From Hyphomicrobiales bacterium (lineage in GTDB: Bacteria; Pseudomonadota; Alphaproteobacteria; Rhizobiales; Rhizobiaceae), in the NCBI GenBank assembly GCA_017305925.1, contig JAFKJW010000184.1, positions 1-64,000 on the forward strand: a stretch of DNA of 64,000 nucleotides. The letters are read 5' to 3'. The position numbers and the translations under genes were made by a program. Under the pieces are notes generated by a model that had not been told where the DNA came from, ran no database searches, and worked only from the letters and a program-made list of their open reading frames with translations. This document shows, one piece after another, positions 7,713 through 16,649 of the stretch (position 1 is the stretch's first letter; each line of letters opens with the position of its first letter).

Positions 7713-9022
7713 GCATGGCCAACGCGTTTGGTGCGGAGCACTTTGCGAGCTTGAGCGAGAGCGAGCAGGCGATGATCCGCCGCCGGGAGAAGGTGCTGGG
7801 ACCGGCCTACCGGCTGTTCTACGAGCGCCCCCTTCACTTCGTCCGCGGCGAGGGCGTCTGGCTCTACGATGCCGAGGGCCAGGCCTATCTCGACGCCTAC
7901 AACAATGTCGTGTCGGTGGGGCACTGCAACCCGGCCGTGGTCGAGGCGATGGCGCGCCAGGCAACGACCCTCAACACCCACACGCGCTACCTTCACGATT
8001 CGATCCTCACCTATGCGGAAGCGCTTGTCGCCACATGCCCCGCGGAATTGAGCCAGGTCATGTTCACCTGCACCGGCAGCGAGGCGAATGACCTTGCGGT
8101 GCGCATGGCCCGCAGCTGCACGGGAGGCGAAGGCATCATCGTGACGGAAAACGCCTATCACGGCGTCACGGCCGTGACTTCGGCGTTTTCGCCCTCGCTC
8201 GGCGCGGGTGTCGACCTGGCGCCGCATGTCCGTACGGTCGCGCCTCCCGTTTCCCCGGCCGGGGGGCCGGAGGCCGGCACGACCTTCGCGCGCGCGGTCG
8301 CGGATGCGGCGGCCGACTTGCGGCGACATGGGATCAGACCGGCGATGCTGATCGTGGATACGATCTTCTCCAGCGACGGCGTCATCGCGGAGCCGGCGGG
8401 CTTCCTGTCGCCGGCCGTCGAAGCCATACGCGAGGCGGGCGGCCTGTTCGTCGCCGATGAGGTGCAGCCGGGCTTCGGCCGCACCGGCGATGCCATGTGG
8501 GGCTTCCAGCGCCACGGCGTCATTCCCGACATGGTGACGATCGGCAAGCCGATGGGCAACGGCTACCCGATGGGCGGCCTGATCGCCAGGCCTCAAATCA
8601 TCGAGGAATTCGGCAGGAAGGCCCGCTACTTCAACACGTTCGGAGGCAATCCCGTCGCCGCCAGCACCGGTCAGGCCGTCCTGGAGGTGATAGAACGCGA
8701 TCGGCTGATTGCGAACGCGAAAGACGTCGGACGCTACCTGAAAGCCGGGATAGAGGCCGTGGCCCGGCGCTCCTCCCTCATTGGCGAGGTGCGCGGCGCA
8801 GGCCTTTTCATCGGCGTCGATATCGTTGAGAGCGGCTTGCCCTCCGCCAGGACCGCGACGCGCATCGTCAATGAAATGCGCAAGCGGCGCGTGCTGATCA
8901 GTGCCAGCGGGCTGCATGGCAACGCGCTCAAGATCCGTCCGCCCCTGGTGTTTTCCAAGGACAACGCCGATCATTTCATTGGCGTGTTCGAGCAGTCTTT
9001 GTCGTCCGTGCAAGCATCGTGA
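7709..9022 (+). CDS. Class III PLP enzyme, phospho-lyase-like aminotransferase
   Basis: 437 aa fold-type I PLP enzyme. The PLP-phosphate loop is CTGSEAND (121-128), the ring Asp is in FVADEVQPGFGRTG (Asp 250) and the Schiff-base Lys 280 is in TIGKPMGNGYP. The segment LNTHTRYLHDSILTYAE resembles the ethanolamine-phosphate and phosphohydroxylysine phospho-lyases (AGXT2L1/AGXT2L2) more than ordinary omega-transaminases. The immediately preceding kinase gene strengthens a kinase/phospho-lyase pair that would yield an aldehyde, ammonia and phosphate. A plain amino-acid/pyruvate transaminase is the alternative. The start at 7709 overlaps the kinase stop. Confidence 0.82.
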   Translation: MSMANAFGAEHFASLSESEQAMIRRREKVLGPAYRLFYERPLHFVRGEGVWLYDAEGQAYLDAYNNVVSVGHCNPAVVEAMARQATTLNTHTRYLHDSILTYAEALVATCPAELSQVMFTCTGSEANDLAVRMARSCTGGEGIIVTENAYHGVTAVTSAFSPSLGAGVDLAPHVRTVAPPVSPAGGPEAGTTFARAVADAAADLRRHGIRPAMLIVDTIFSSDGVIAEPAGFLSPAVEAIREAGGLFVADEVQPGFGRTGDAMWGFQRHGVIPDMVTIGKPMGNGYPMGGLIARPQIIEEFGRKARYFNTFGGNPVAASTGQAVLEVIERDRLIANAKDVGRYLKAGIEAVARRSSLIGEVRGAGLFIGVDIVESGLPSARTATRIVNEMRKRRVLISASGLHGNALKIRPPLVFSKDNADHFIGVFEQSLSSVQAS

Positions 9023-9126
9023 CGTGCCCCCCGATGACAGGGCAGGAGAGTTCGCCGTGGCTTGAGGCTGGGAATTGTCTGCCGATCCGGGGCAGTCCAT
9101 AGGGCTCCGACAGCGGCCCACATCTC

Positions 9127-10242
9127 CTAGTCGACCTGCTCCGCGCTATCGTTCGCGGGCTTTCCGCCATTGATGCTTCGGATGTGCTCGTCAGCCGGCT
9201 TTGGCCTCCTGAAGGACCGGGCGCCGTCCCTTTCGGCTTGAGCTGGCAAGGGTGCGGAGGTCGATGCACGCTCGATCCTTTCGCACAGAAGGCTTATCCT
9301 GGTGGGAGCGGCAACGGATCCGTCGATCCGGGCCCGCAACCGTTCCCATGCCTCGCGGCCCATTGCCTCGACGGGCTGGCGGATGGACGTCAGCGGGGGC
9401 GACACCGCCTGCATCCATGAGTAGTCGTCGAATCCGACGACGGACATGTCCTGCGGAATGCGCAGTCCGCGCCGCTGGAGCGAGGTAAGGATGCCGAGCG
9501 TGGCGATCGCCGTCAGAGCGAGAAGCGCCGTCGGCCGCTGCCCCTCCGCCATGAAGGCCGACAGCGCGTCGGCCGCCGGATCGAAGTCCGTTCCGACTTC
9601 GAAGATCCGCGGCGCGTCGAGACCGCGGGCTTCAAACGCCTGGCGAACGCCCTCGCAGCGCTCGCGGATGTTGCGAAGCCGCAAGGTCGAGGCGGCGACG
9701 ACGACATGGCGGTGGCCGAGGCTCACCAGGTGATCTGCGGCAAGGCGGCCGGCGTCGACGTTGTCGATGGTCACGGCGTCGCCGCGGAAGCTCACGGGGA
9801 TGCGGTCCATCACCACGAAGGGGACACGGCGCTGCGTCACCAGGCTCCGGCCCCGGAACTCGTCGGTGCAGGGAACGATGACCAGGCCGGCGGGGCGCCA
9901 GGCGAGCAGGGCGGTCAGCCTCTCCCGTTCCTCGCGCGGGCTCTCGTTCGCGCTGGCGACGATCAGGCCGTAGCCGCTCTCCCGGACGCGCTGCTCGAGG
10001 GCGGCGAGGAGGCTGGTGAAGTAGGGGTTGTAGAGGTCGGGCACGAGCGCCGCCACGATCCGGGCCGGGCGACCGCGAAGCTGAGCCGCCGCCTGGTCGG
10101 GTTCGAACCCGAGTTCACGCGCTGCCTTGCGGACGCGGTCGACGAGGTGGGGCTGGACCGTCGGCTTGCCGTTCAGCACATTGGATACGGTGCCTGTCGA
10201 CACTCCGGCGCGCGCCGCGACGTCCCTGATCGAAACCTTCAT
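9127..10242 (-). CDS. LacI-family transcriptional repressor of the psicose importer operon
   Basis: 371 aa. The N-terminal helix-turn-helix and hinge are SIRDVAARAGVSTGTVSNVLNG (about 4-24), followed by a periplasmic-binding-like sugar-sensing domain (about 60-330) with VVGFDDYSWMQAVSPPLTSIRQP. The C-terminus is extended by about 35 polar residues beyond the usual LacI end. It is divergent from the sugar ABC operon. A near-perfect LacI-type operator (10386-10397) sits over the operon promoter, so repression released by a sugar, plausibly D-psicose or a relative, is expected. Confidence 0.93.
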   Translation of the reverse strand: MKVSIRDVAARAGVSTGTVSNVLNGKPTVQPHLVDRVRKAARELGFEPDQAAAQLRGRPARIVAALVPDLYNPYFTSLLAALEQRVRESGYGLIVASANESPREERERLTALLAWRPAGLVIVPCTDEFRGRSLVTQRRVPFVVMDRIPVSFRGDAVTIDNVDAGRLAADHLVSLGHRHVVVAASTLRLRNIRERCEGVRQAFEARGLDAPRIFEVGTDFDPAADALSAFMAEGQRPTALLALTAIATLGILTSLQRRGLRIPQDMSVVGFDDYSWMQAVSPPLTSIRQPVEAMGREAWERLRARIDGSVAAPTRISLLCERIERASTSAPLPAQAERDGARSFRRPKPADEHIRSINGGKPANDSAEQVD

Positions 10243-10354
10243 GCCCTGATCGCCTCCCGACGCAGCTTGCCCGGACCGTTACACCAAACGTTCACCGGAG
10301 CAAGGTTCCGGCGAGCGAACGGGAGGGTCGGGATACCGCCCTGAAAGGAAAGGA

Positions 10355-10383
10355 TTGACAGGGGAGTTCGCTACCGATACGAA
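10355..10383 (+). promoter_or_regulatory. Putative sigma-70 promoter of the sugar ABC operon
   Basis: A consensus -35 hexamer TTGACA (10355-10360) is followed after 17 bases by TACGAA (10378-10383), a weak -10. The candidate operator begins three bases downstream, over the expected start site. The leader to the first gene would be about 185 bases long. The rest of the 10243-10574 gap shows only a half-operator-like AACGTT at 10287. Confidence 0.5.
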
Positions 10384-10385
10384 AA

Positions 10386-10397
10386 TGAAACGGTTCA
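10386..10397. promoter_or_regulatory. LacI-type operator
   Basis: TGAAACGGTTCA is an inverted repeat with one mismatched base pair and fits the TGAAACG-type half-sites bound by many LacI/GalR proteins. It directly follows the putative -10 element, the classic position for a repressor block, and the adjacent divergent gene encodes a LacI protein. Confidence 0.7.
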
Positions 10398-10574
10398 CGA
10401 AAGAATGACCGGGGAGGATATTCTACCGGAAACCGACCAGGCGAACCGCTGCCCGTACCAGGCCGCGAAGGCGCTGTGACGTTCTCCTCTCCGAGGCATC
10501 AGCTGCCGGCTGGAACCCGTGTCGCAGTCCGCGACACGGAAGTGACGGGGTATTGGCCCCGCAGGGAGGAGAGG

Positions 10575-11555
10575 ATGAAGATGAAGAAGCTTCTCGCGTT
10601 TGCCAGCGCGGTCGCCGTGGCGGTCGCCCTGTCGGGTGCCGCGTCTGCCCAGAGCATGGGCATCGTCGTGAAGGTCGGCGGTATCCCGTGGTTCAACGCC
10701 ATGGAAACCGGCATCCAGAAGAAGGCGGCCGAGCTCGGCGTCAATGCCGAGATGATCGGGCCGGTCTCCGCCGATCCCGCGCTCCAGGTGCAGGCGATCG
10801 AGGACCTGATCGCCAAGAAAGTGGATGTGATCGGCGTCGTCCCGAACGACCAGTCGGCGCTCGAGCCGGTGCTGGAAAAGGCTCGCGCGGCCGGGATCAA
10901 GGTTATCGCCCACGAGGGCCCGGGCCTCAAGAACGTCGACTGGGACTTCGAGCTCGCCTCGGCCAAGGGTTTCGGCGAGGCGCATGCGAAGCTGTTCTCC
11001 GAGACGATCAAGGAGCCGGGCAAATATGCCGTCTTTGTCGGCTCGCTGACCGTTCCGCTGCATAACGCCTGGGCGGACGCCGCCATCGCCTGGCTGAAGG
11101 AGAACCGTCCCGACCTCGTGCTCGTCGGCGATCGCTACGGCGTGGCCGAGAACGTCGACAACAGCCGCTCGACCGCGCTCGATCTCATCGCCGCCAATCC
11201 CGATCTCAGGGGCATCCTCGCCTTCGGCAGCCAGGGCCCGATCGGCGCCGGGCGCGCCGTGGAGGAGCGGCGCATGACCGGCAAGATCGCGGTCCTCGGT
11301 CCGTTCTCTCCGGGCCAGGGCGCGAAGATGGTGCATCAGGGCGTCCTGACCGGGGGCTATATGTGGAACCCTGCGCAGGCCGGCGAGGTCTTCGTGGAAA
11401 TCGGCAAGATGCTCGTCGACGGCAAGAAGATCGAAGCCGGCACGGATATCCCCGGCCTCGGCGTCGTGAACCCCGACGGTCACAACATCATCACCGACAA
11501 CCTGCTCGAGCTGAACAAGGAAACGGTCGACAAGCTTGCCGGGATGGGCCTCTAG
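10575..11555 (+). CDS. Periplasmic sugar-binding protein (ribose/autoinducer-2 type)
   Basis: 326 aa Peripla_BP_4 protein. The signal peptide is MKMKKLLAFASAVAVAVALSGAASA with cleavage after ASA; the mature protein begins QSMGIVVKVGGIPWFNAMETG. The start at 10575 has GGAGGAGAGG directly upstream. It captures a monosaccharide in the periplasm for the downstream RbsA/RbsC-type importer. The later D-psicose 3-epimerase gene suggests a ketohexose such as D-psicose/allulose as ligand, an inference from context. Length is usual for the family. Confidence 0.9.
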   Translation: MKMKKLLAFASAVAVAVALSGAASAQSMGIVVKVGGIPWFNAMETGIQKKAAELGVNAEMIGPVSADPALQVQAIEDLIAKKVDVIGVVPNDQSALEPVLEKARAAGIKVIAHEGPGLKNVDWDFELASAKGFGEAHAKLFSETIKEPGKYAVFVGSLTVPLHNAWADAAIAWLKENRPDLVLVGDRYGVAENVDNSRSTALDLIAANPDLRGILAFGSQGPIGAGRAVEERRMTGKIAVLGPFSPGQGAKMVHQGVLTGGYMWNPAQAGEVFVEIGKMLVDGKKIEAGTDIPGLGVVNPDGHNIITDNLLELNKETVDKLAGMGL

Positions 11556-11626
11556 GCCCTCGCCGCAAACTTCGAAACGAGAGCTGCGGGCAAGTCCCGC
11601 CCGTAGCAGCCGGGGAGGAGTCCTGC

Positions 11627-13132
11627 ATGCTTGACGGCGGGCCGGAGCGCCATGCGTTGCGCCTGAAAGGCGTCACGAAGATGTTCGGAGGCGTCAAGGC
11701 GCTCGACAACGTCGATTTCGAGGTGCTCGAAGGCGAGGTTCATTGCCTCGCCGGCGAGAACGGCTGCGGCAAGTCGACTCTCATCAAGATCGTGACGGGC
11801 GTCTACACCCCGGAGATCGCCGAACAGTTCGAGCTGTTCGGCGCCAAGGTCGAGGGGATGACGCCGGTCCAGGCCCGCAACAGGGGCGTGTCGGTGATCT
11901 GGCAGGATCTCGCCCTCTTTCCGAACATGACCGTGGCCGAGAACATCGCCTTCGACGAGATGGTCGGCCTGCGCCCGAAAGGCGTCGACTACCGCGGCAT
12001 GAAGGAGCGGGCACGGGCGGCGCTCGCCCGGCTCGGCGTGACGCTCGACCTCGATGCCCGGCTCGAGACCCAGCCGATCGCCCAGCGCCAGGTCGTCGCC
12101 ATCGCCCGCGCGCTGATGAACGAGGCGCGGCTGATCTTCATGGACGAGCCGACGGCCTCGCTCACCCAGTCCGAGACCGACAAGCTCCTCGACATCGTGC
12201 GCCGGCTGTCGGCCGACGGCGTCGCCATCGTCTTCGTCAGCCATCGCCTTGCCGAGGTGCTGGAGATCGCCAAGCGCGTGACGGTCGTGCGCGACGGCCA
12301 TTTGATCGGCGTCTATCCGACCGAGGGCATGACCCAGGCGCGGCTCGGCGAACTGATGACCGGGCATCTGCTCGAGAACACCGTCGGCGCGCGTGACATG
12401 AGCGCCGCGCCCGTCGTCTTCGAGGCGCGCGGGCTCACCGTGCCGGGTCAGTTCGAGAATGTCGATCTGAAGATCCGCGCGGGCGAGATCGTCGGGCTGA
12501 TCGGCCTCCTCGGCGCCGGCCGCACCGAGCTTGCCCATGCCATGATGGGCATGAGCAGGCCGGCCACGGGCTCGATGACCCTGCTCGGGCAGCCCTACGC
12601 GCCCGCGTCCATTCGCGCCGCCATCGACGCCGGCATGGCCTATGTGTCGGAGGACCGGCTTCAACTCGGCCTTCATCAGAAGCAATCGATCGAGGACAAC
12701 GGCGCGATCGCGGTCCTCGACACGCTGCTCGACAGATTCGGGCTCATCTCCCCGACCGAGAAGCGCGACCTGATCGTCGGCTGGGTCAAGAAGCTCGGGA
12801 TCAAGATCGGCGCGCCCGAGAACGCGATCTCGACTCTGTCGGGCGGCAACCAGCAGAAGGTCGTCATCGCGAAGTGGCTTGCGACCGGGCCGAGGCTCCT
12901 GATCCTCGACAGCCCGACGGTCGGCGTCGACGTCGGCGCGCGCGCCGGCATCTTCCGCATCGCCCGCGACCTCGCCGAGCAGGGCCTCGCGATCCTCCTC
13001 ATCACCGACGAGGTGACCGAGGCGCTCTACAATTCGGACCGCGTGCTGCACATGGCGCAGGGCAGGATCGTCGGCGCGTTCGACCCACGCACGACCTCGG
13101 TTCATGCGATGGAGGAGGCGATCTATGGCTAA
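11627..13132 (+). CDS. Sugar ABC importer ATPase with two nucleotide-binding domains
   Basis: 501 aa duplicated ATPase of the RbsA/MglA/LsrA type. The first domain is canonical: Walker A GENGCGKST (near 45), IARALM, Walker B LIFMDEPTASL. The second has the degenerate Walker A GLLGAGRTE but a good signature LSGGNQQK and Walker B LLILDSPTVGVD. Only the first site is expected to hydrolyse ATP fully. The start at 11627 has GGGGAGGAG. The stop overlaps the start of the first permease gene by eight bases. Confidence 0.93.
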   Translation: MLDGGPERHALRLKGVTKMFGGVKALDNVDFEVLEGEVHCLAGENGCGKSTLIKIVTGVYTPEIAEQFELFGAKVEGMTPVQARNRGVSVIWQDLALFPNMTVAENIAFDEMVGLRPKGVDYRGMKERARAALARLGVTLDLDARLETQPIAQRQVVAIARALMNEARLIFMDEPTASLTQSETDKLLDIVRRLSADGVAIVFVSHRLAEVLEIAKRVTVVRDGHLIGVYPTEGMTQARLGELMTGHLLENTVGARDMSAAPVVFEARGLTVPGQFENVDLKIRAGEIVGLIGLLGAGRTELAHAMMGMSRPATGSMTLLGQPYAPASIRAAIDAGMAYVSEDRLQLGLHQKQSIEDNGAIAVLDTLLDRFGLISPTEKRDLIVGWVKKLGIKIGAPENAISTLSGGNQQKVVIAKWLATGPRLLILDSPTVGVDVGARAGIFRIARDLAEQGLAILLITDEVTEALYNSDRVLHMAQGRIVGAFDPRTTSVHAMEEAIYG

Positions 13133-14094
13133 CCTGCTCAAGAGCCGGCAGGTGGAGTTCCGCCTGCTCGTCGTCCTCTTCGCCCTCTGTGTCGTGCTGT
13201 CGCTGACGACCGACACGTTCCTGACGATGGGCAACATCACCGCCCTCCTGAACAACAATTCCGTCAACCTGATCTGGGCGGTCGGGCTGCTCGTGGTGCT
13301 TATCGCCGGCGGCATCGACATTTCCTTCGCCGTCGCCTCGTCGGTGGTCCAGTATCTCGCCGCGAAGTTCCTGATATCGATCGGCGGCGGCAACTGGGTG
13401 CTCGGCTTCCTCGTCTGCGGCGTTCTGGGAACCGCCCTCGGCCTCATCAACGCCTGGCTCATCCACAAATTCCGCATCATCTCGATCGTCGTGACCATCG
13501 CGACGTTCAACGCCTATTTCGGGCTCCTGATGTTCTTCAGCGGCGGCAAGAGCATCTTCGATCTTCCCGAATGGTGGTCGTCACGCGTTATCCTCTTCGA
13601 GCATCAGTCGGCCGACGGGTCATGGTCCGAGCTGACTCTGCCCTTCGCGGTGATGGTGGTCTGCGTGGCGCTGACATGGCTTCTTATCCGCCGGGTGAAT
13701 ATCGGGCGCGAGCTCTACGCCTTCGGCGACAATCCCGAAGGCGCCCGGCGGGCGGGCGTCAGCATCGCGGCGATGCAGGCCCTGGCCCATCGCCGGCCTC
13801 ATGCAGGTGAACATCGTGCAGGAGGTGGTTCCGAACGCCCTCTACGGCCGCGAGCTGGAAGTGCTGGCGGCGGTCGTCCTCGGCGGCGCGCGGCTGGGCG
13901 GCGGGCGCGGCACGATCACCGGATGCGCGCTCGGCGTGATGTTCGTCGCCGTCACGCAGAACGGGCTCAACCTTCTCGGCGTTTCGCCGTTCGCGTTCAA
14001 GATGATCATCGGCGCCGCGATCCTCATCGCGATCTCCACCGCCAATATCGACTTCTCCAACTTCCTCGGAAAGCGGGCGGAGGGCCGGAAATGA
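13125..14094 (+). pseudogene. Sugar ABC permease (RbsC/LsrC type) broken by a short deletion and frameshift
   Basis: The N-terminal part reads normally from MANLLKSRQ to GVSIAAMQALA. At about 13788 the reading continues in another frame with IAGLMQVNIVQEVVPNALY through to GKRAEGRK. In related permeases about nine residues of the YGWLGFMAA kind lie between these blocks, so about 26 bases are missing and the frame is lost. Everything after the join is highly conserved-looking, so the event is recent or an assembly error. If real, the truncated protein lacks the C-terminal membrane segments and the importer would depend on the second permease alone. The start overlaps the ATPase stop. Confidence 0.85.
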
Positions 14095-15122
14095 ACCAGA
14101 TGATCAACCGGGCGCGCGAGTATTTCGGGCGCGAGACCTTCGGCCTGCTGATCCTGATGGCGATCATGATCGTCGGGTTCAGTGCCGCCGCGCCGCAGTT
14201 CCTCACGGCGGGAAGCCTGTCCTCGATCGGCGTGCAGGCGCCGCTGCTCGGCATCCTGACGCTCGCGATGCTGGCGCCGATGATCTCCGGCGGCTTCAAC
14301 CTTGCGATCATCTACACCGCCAACATCTCGGGGCTCGCTCTCGCCTGGGTGCTCCTGAAGATGGGCGGACCGGATGCGGGAGTGTTCGCGATCCTCCTCG
14401 GTTCGCTCGCCGCCCTCGTCGTCGGGACAATCGCCGGCGCGACGATGGGCGCGGTGATCGCGTATGTCGGAGCCCACCCGATCCTGGTGTCGCTGGCGAT
14501 GATGATCTTTCTGCGGGGTCTCGGCGAGTTCCTGACCCGCGGCGGCGACATTTCGGGCTTTCCGCCGCAACTCGCTTTCCTCGGCCATGGCTCGATCCTC
14601 GGCTTGCCGATGCCGCTCGTCCTGTTCGGCATCGTCGCCGTGGTCTGGCACGTCATGCTCCGGCGCACCCGCCATGGGTTCGCGGTCTATATGGTCGGCT
14701 CGAACATCCGGGCGACCGAATATTCGGGCATCGACACCAAGCGGGCGCTGGTGACGATCTACGCGCTCTCCGGTACGCTGTGCGCGGTGGCCGGCATCCT
14801 GATGGCGGCCCGGTTCAACTCGGTGCGCGTCGGTCACGGCGAGGCGCTTCTGCTCGTCACGGTGCTCGCGATCTTCCTCGGCGGCATCGACCCCTTCGGC
14901 GGGCACGGCAAGGTCGTGCCGGTGGTCCTCTCGGTGCTGATCCTCCAGATTCTCACCTCCGGGCTAAACATGGTCGGAGCCAACCAGCACCTTGCCACCG
15001 CGGTCTGGGGCCTGTTCCTGATTGCAGTGATGATCCTGCGCTCTGAGCAGTTTCTCTCCGTCGTCCATTTCTTCTTCAGGAGGCCTGATCCGGCAGTAAC
15101 CGCCGCCAGATCGAAGCTCTAG
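14091..15122 (+). CDS. Sugar ABC permease (RbsC/LsrD type), second subunit
   Basis: 343 aa membrane protein with about nine or ten hydrophobic segments. It has the family region SGGFNLAIIYTANISGL and the C-terminal LGGIDPFGGHGKV loop. It would form a heterodimeric channel with the preceding permease. The start overlaps the stop of the preceding gene by ATGA. Intact and of normal length, in contrast to its broken neighbour. Confidence 0.9.
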   Translation: MNQMINRAREYFGRETFGLLILMAIMIVGFSAAAPQFLTAGSLSSIGVQAPLLGILTLAMLAPMISGGFNLAIIYTANISGLALAWVLLKMGGPDAGVFAILLGSLAALVVGTIAGATMGAVIAYVGAHPILVSLAMMIFLRGLGEFLTRGGDISGFPPQLAFLGHGSILGLPMPLVLFGIVAVVWHVMLRRTRHGFAVYMVGSNIRATEYSGIDTKRALVTIYALSGTLCAVAGILMAARFNSVRVGHGEALLLVTVLAIFLGGIDPFGGHGKVVPVVLSVLILQILTSGLNMVGANQHLATAVWGLFLIAVMILRSEQFLSVVHFFFRRPDPAVTAARSKL

Positions 15123-15329
15123 CCGGCGGAGCGAATGGCCCCGGTGCGGCGGCAGCGGGCGGAGCGGTTTGGCGCGCCGGCACGTCCGCAGGGGGCCTCT
15201 GCCGGCGAGGGGCGACTTGTCCGGTGCCGTCAGTCAAAGCCGCGCTTTCTTTCGGCGGTCGCAGCGCCGGGGTGCCTGGCGGATTGCCGGCGCCGGCACA
15301 CACATTTGGTAACTTAGAGAGATCCTCCA

Positions 15330-16199
15330 ATGAAGCATGGAATTTATTACTCCTACTGGGAAAAGGAATGGAGCGCCAAGTTCGGCCCCTATGTCGAGAA
15401 GGTCGCGAAACTTGGCTTCGATATTGTCGAGGTCGCCGCGCATCACATCAACGAGTACAGCGACGCGGAGCTTGCCGTCATCAGGCAGACCGCAAAGGAC
15501 AACAATATCATCCTTACGGCCGGCATCGGGCCGTCCAGGACGAAGAACCTCTCGTCACCCGACAGCGCGGTGCGCCAGGCGGGCAGGGCATTCTTCGAGC
15601 AGACGCTTGCCAACGTCGCCAAGCTCGACATCAGGACGATCGGCGGCGCGCTCCATTCCTACTGGCCGATCGACTATTCGAAACCGGTCGACAAGGAGGG
15701 GGATCGGGCACGCGGCGTCGAAGGCATTCATGACATCGCCGACTTCGCCAACAATCTGGGCGTGAACCTGTGCATCGAAGTGCTCAACCGCTTCGAGAAC
15801 CACGTCATCAACACTGCCGCCGAAGGCGTCGCCTTCGTGAAGGATGTCGGAAAGCCGAATGTCAAAGTGATGCTCGATACGTTCCACATGAACATCGAGG
15901 AGGATAGTTTCGGCGACGCCATCCGTACCGCCGGCCCGCTGCTCGGTCATTTCCACACGGGAGAAAGCAATCGCCGCGTACCCGGCAAGGGCAGGATTCC
16001 CTGGCACGAAATCGGTCTCGCCCTTCGCGACATCAACTACGCCGGTGCTGTCGTGATGGAGCCGTTCGTAAAGGTCGGCGGCACCATCGGCTCCGATATC
16101 AAGGTCTGGCGCGACCTCAGCGACGGCGCCGACGAAGCGAAAATGGACGAGGATGCGAAAAATGCGCTCGCATTCTCCCGCTTCGTGCTCGGCGGTTGA
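15330..16199 (+). CDS. dpe: D-psicose (allulose) 3-epimerase
   Basis: 289 aa TIM-barrel enzyme interconverting D-fructose and D-psicose (or D-tagatose/D-sorbose) in the cytoplasm. All metal and catalytic residues of the characterised Agrobacterium enzyme are at matching numbers: Glu150 (CIEVLN), Asp183 (MLDTFHMN), His209 (GHFHTGE) and Glu244 (VVMEPF). Length and N-terminus MKHGIYYSYW also match that enzyme as recalled. It is the last gene after the sugar importer, supporting a ketohexose uptake route where imported psicose is converted to fructose. The 207-base gap upstream (15123-15329) has no strong ribosome site and may hold a separate promoter. Confidence 0.95.
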   Translation: MKHGIYYSYWEKEWSAKFGPYVEKVAKLGFDIVEVAAHHINEYSDAELAVIRQTAKDNNIILTAGIGPSRTKNLSSPDSAVRQAGRAFFEQTLANVAKLDIRTIGGALHSYWPIDYSKPVDKEGDRARGVEGIHDIADFANNLGVNLCIEVLNRFENHVINTAAEGVAFVKDVGKPNVKVMLDTFHMNIEEDSFGDAIRTAGPLLGHFHTGESNRRVPGKGRIPWHEIGLALRDINYAGAVVMEPFVKVGGTIGSDIKVWRDLSDGADEAKMDEDAKNALAFSRFVLGG

Positions 16200-16649
16200 C
16201 CGCGGATACCTCAAGGAGGCGGAGCGCCGCGCACTTGCCTGCGAGCGCCCGCCTGGATCGCGCTTGGCTGTGCAGGCGGTGGCAAATCCGGGAAACCCGC
16301 GATCGGACCCGCGACCGCGTTGACGACGACATCGGCGCGTCCTCCGCGCGGTGACGCCGCTCGTCGTCTTCACGACCAGGCAGCCCAAGATCCAGGCTCA
16401 GGACTTCCGTCTTCCGCGGCGCCATTCCCTTGCGTCGCCTGAAGCGCGCGTATCGGTGGAATTCGTATGATATCATCAAAATAATGCAGGAAATATGCGA
16501 TTTCTTGCAGAATGCGATGATAAAATGCCTCGACTATGGATAGCCTCCCCGCGAGAGGAGAGCGCTTCACGTCTTCTTCAGGCTTGGACGTTCTCGGCGT
16601 TGGCAGCGTCGGCGGCGCTTCTGAAGCGATCAAAATAAAAGGGGAATTC
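16200..16649. promoter_or_regulatory. Non-coding leader of the first ureide-type importer operon
   Basis: 450 bases without a supported gene. The first 250 are GC-rich and may contain decayed coding sequence that I cannot identify. From 16460 the composition turns AT-rich. It contains the perfect palindrome ATGATATCAT (16467-16476) and an imperfect inverted repeat GCAGGAAAT-5-ATTTCTTGC (16486-16508), annotated as an operator candidate. AAAGGGGAATTC precedes the start codon at 16650. Confidence 0.5.
16467..16508. promoter_or_regulatory. Paired palindromes, candidate operator
   Basis: ATGATATCAT is a perfect 10-base palindrome, followed ten bases later by arms GCAGGAAAT and ATTTCTTGC with one mismatch and a 5-base spacer. 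They sit in the only AT-rich patch before the binding-protein gene. No regulator gene is adjacent on this side; the LysR at 25011-25997 or the GntR at 5951 are distant candidates. Confidence 0.4.

Noticed and set aside
13104..15122. Single 672-residue fused permease
   Set aside because: It is an artefact of the frameshifted first permease running in the wrong frame into the intact second permease, which has its own ATG at 14091.
16200..16460. Possible decayed gene between the epimerase and importer A
   Set aside because: No frame gives recognisable protein over more than a few residues; left as intergenic.
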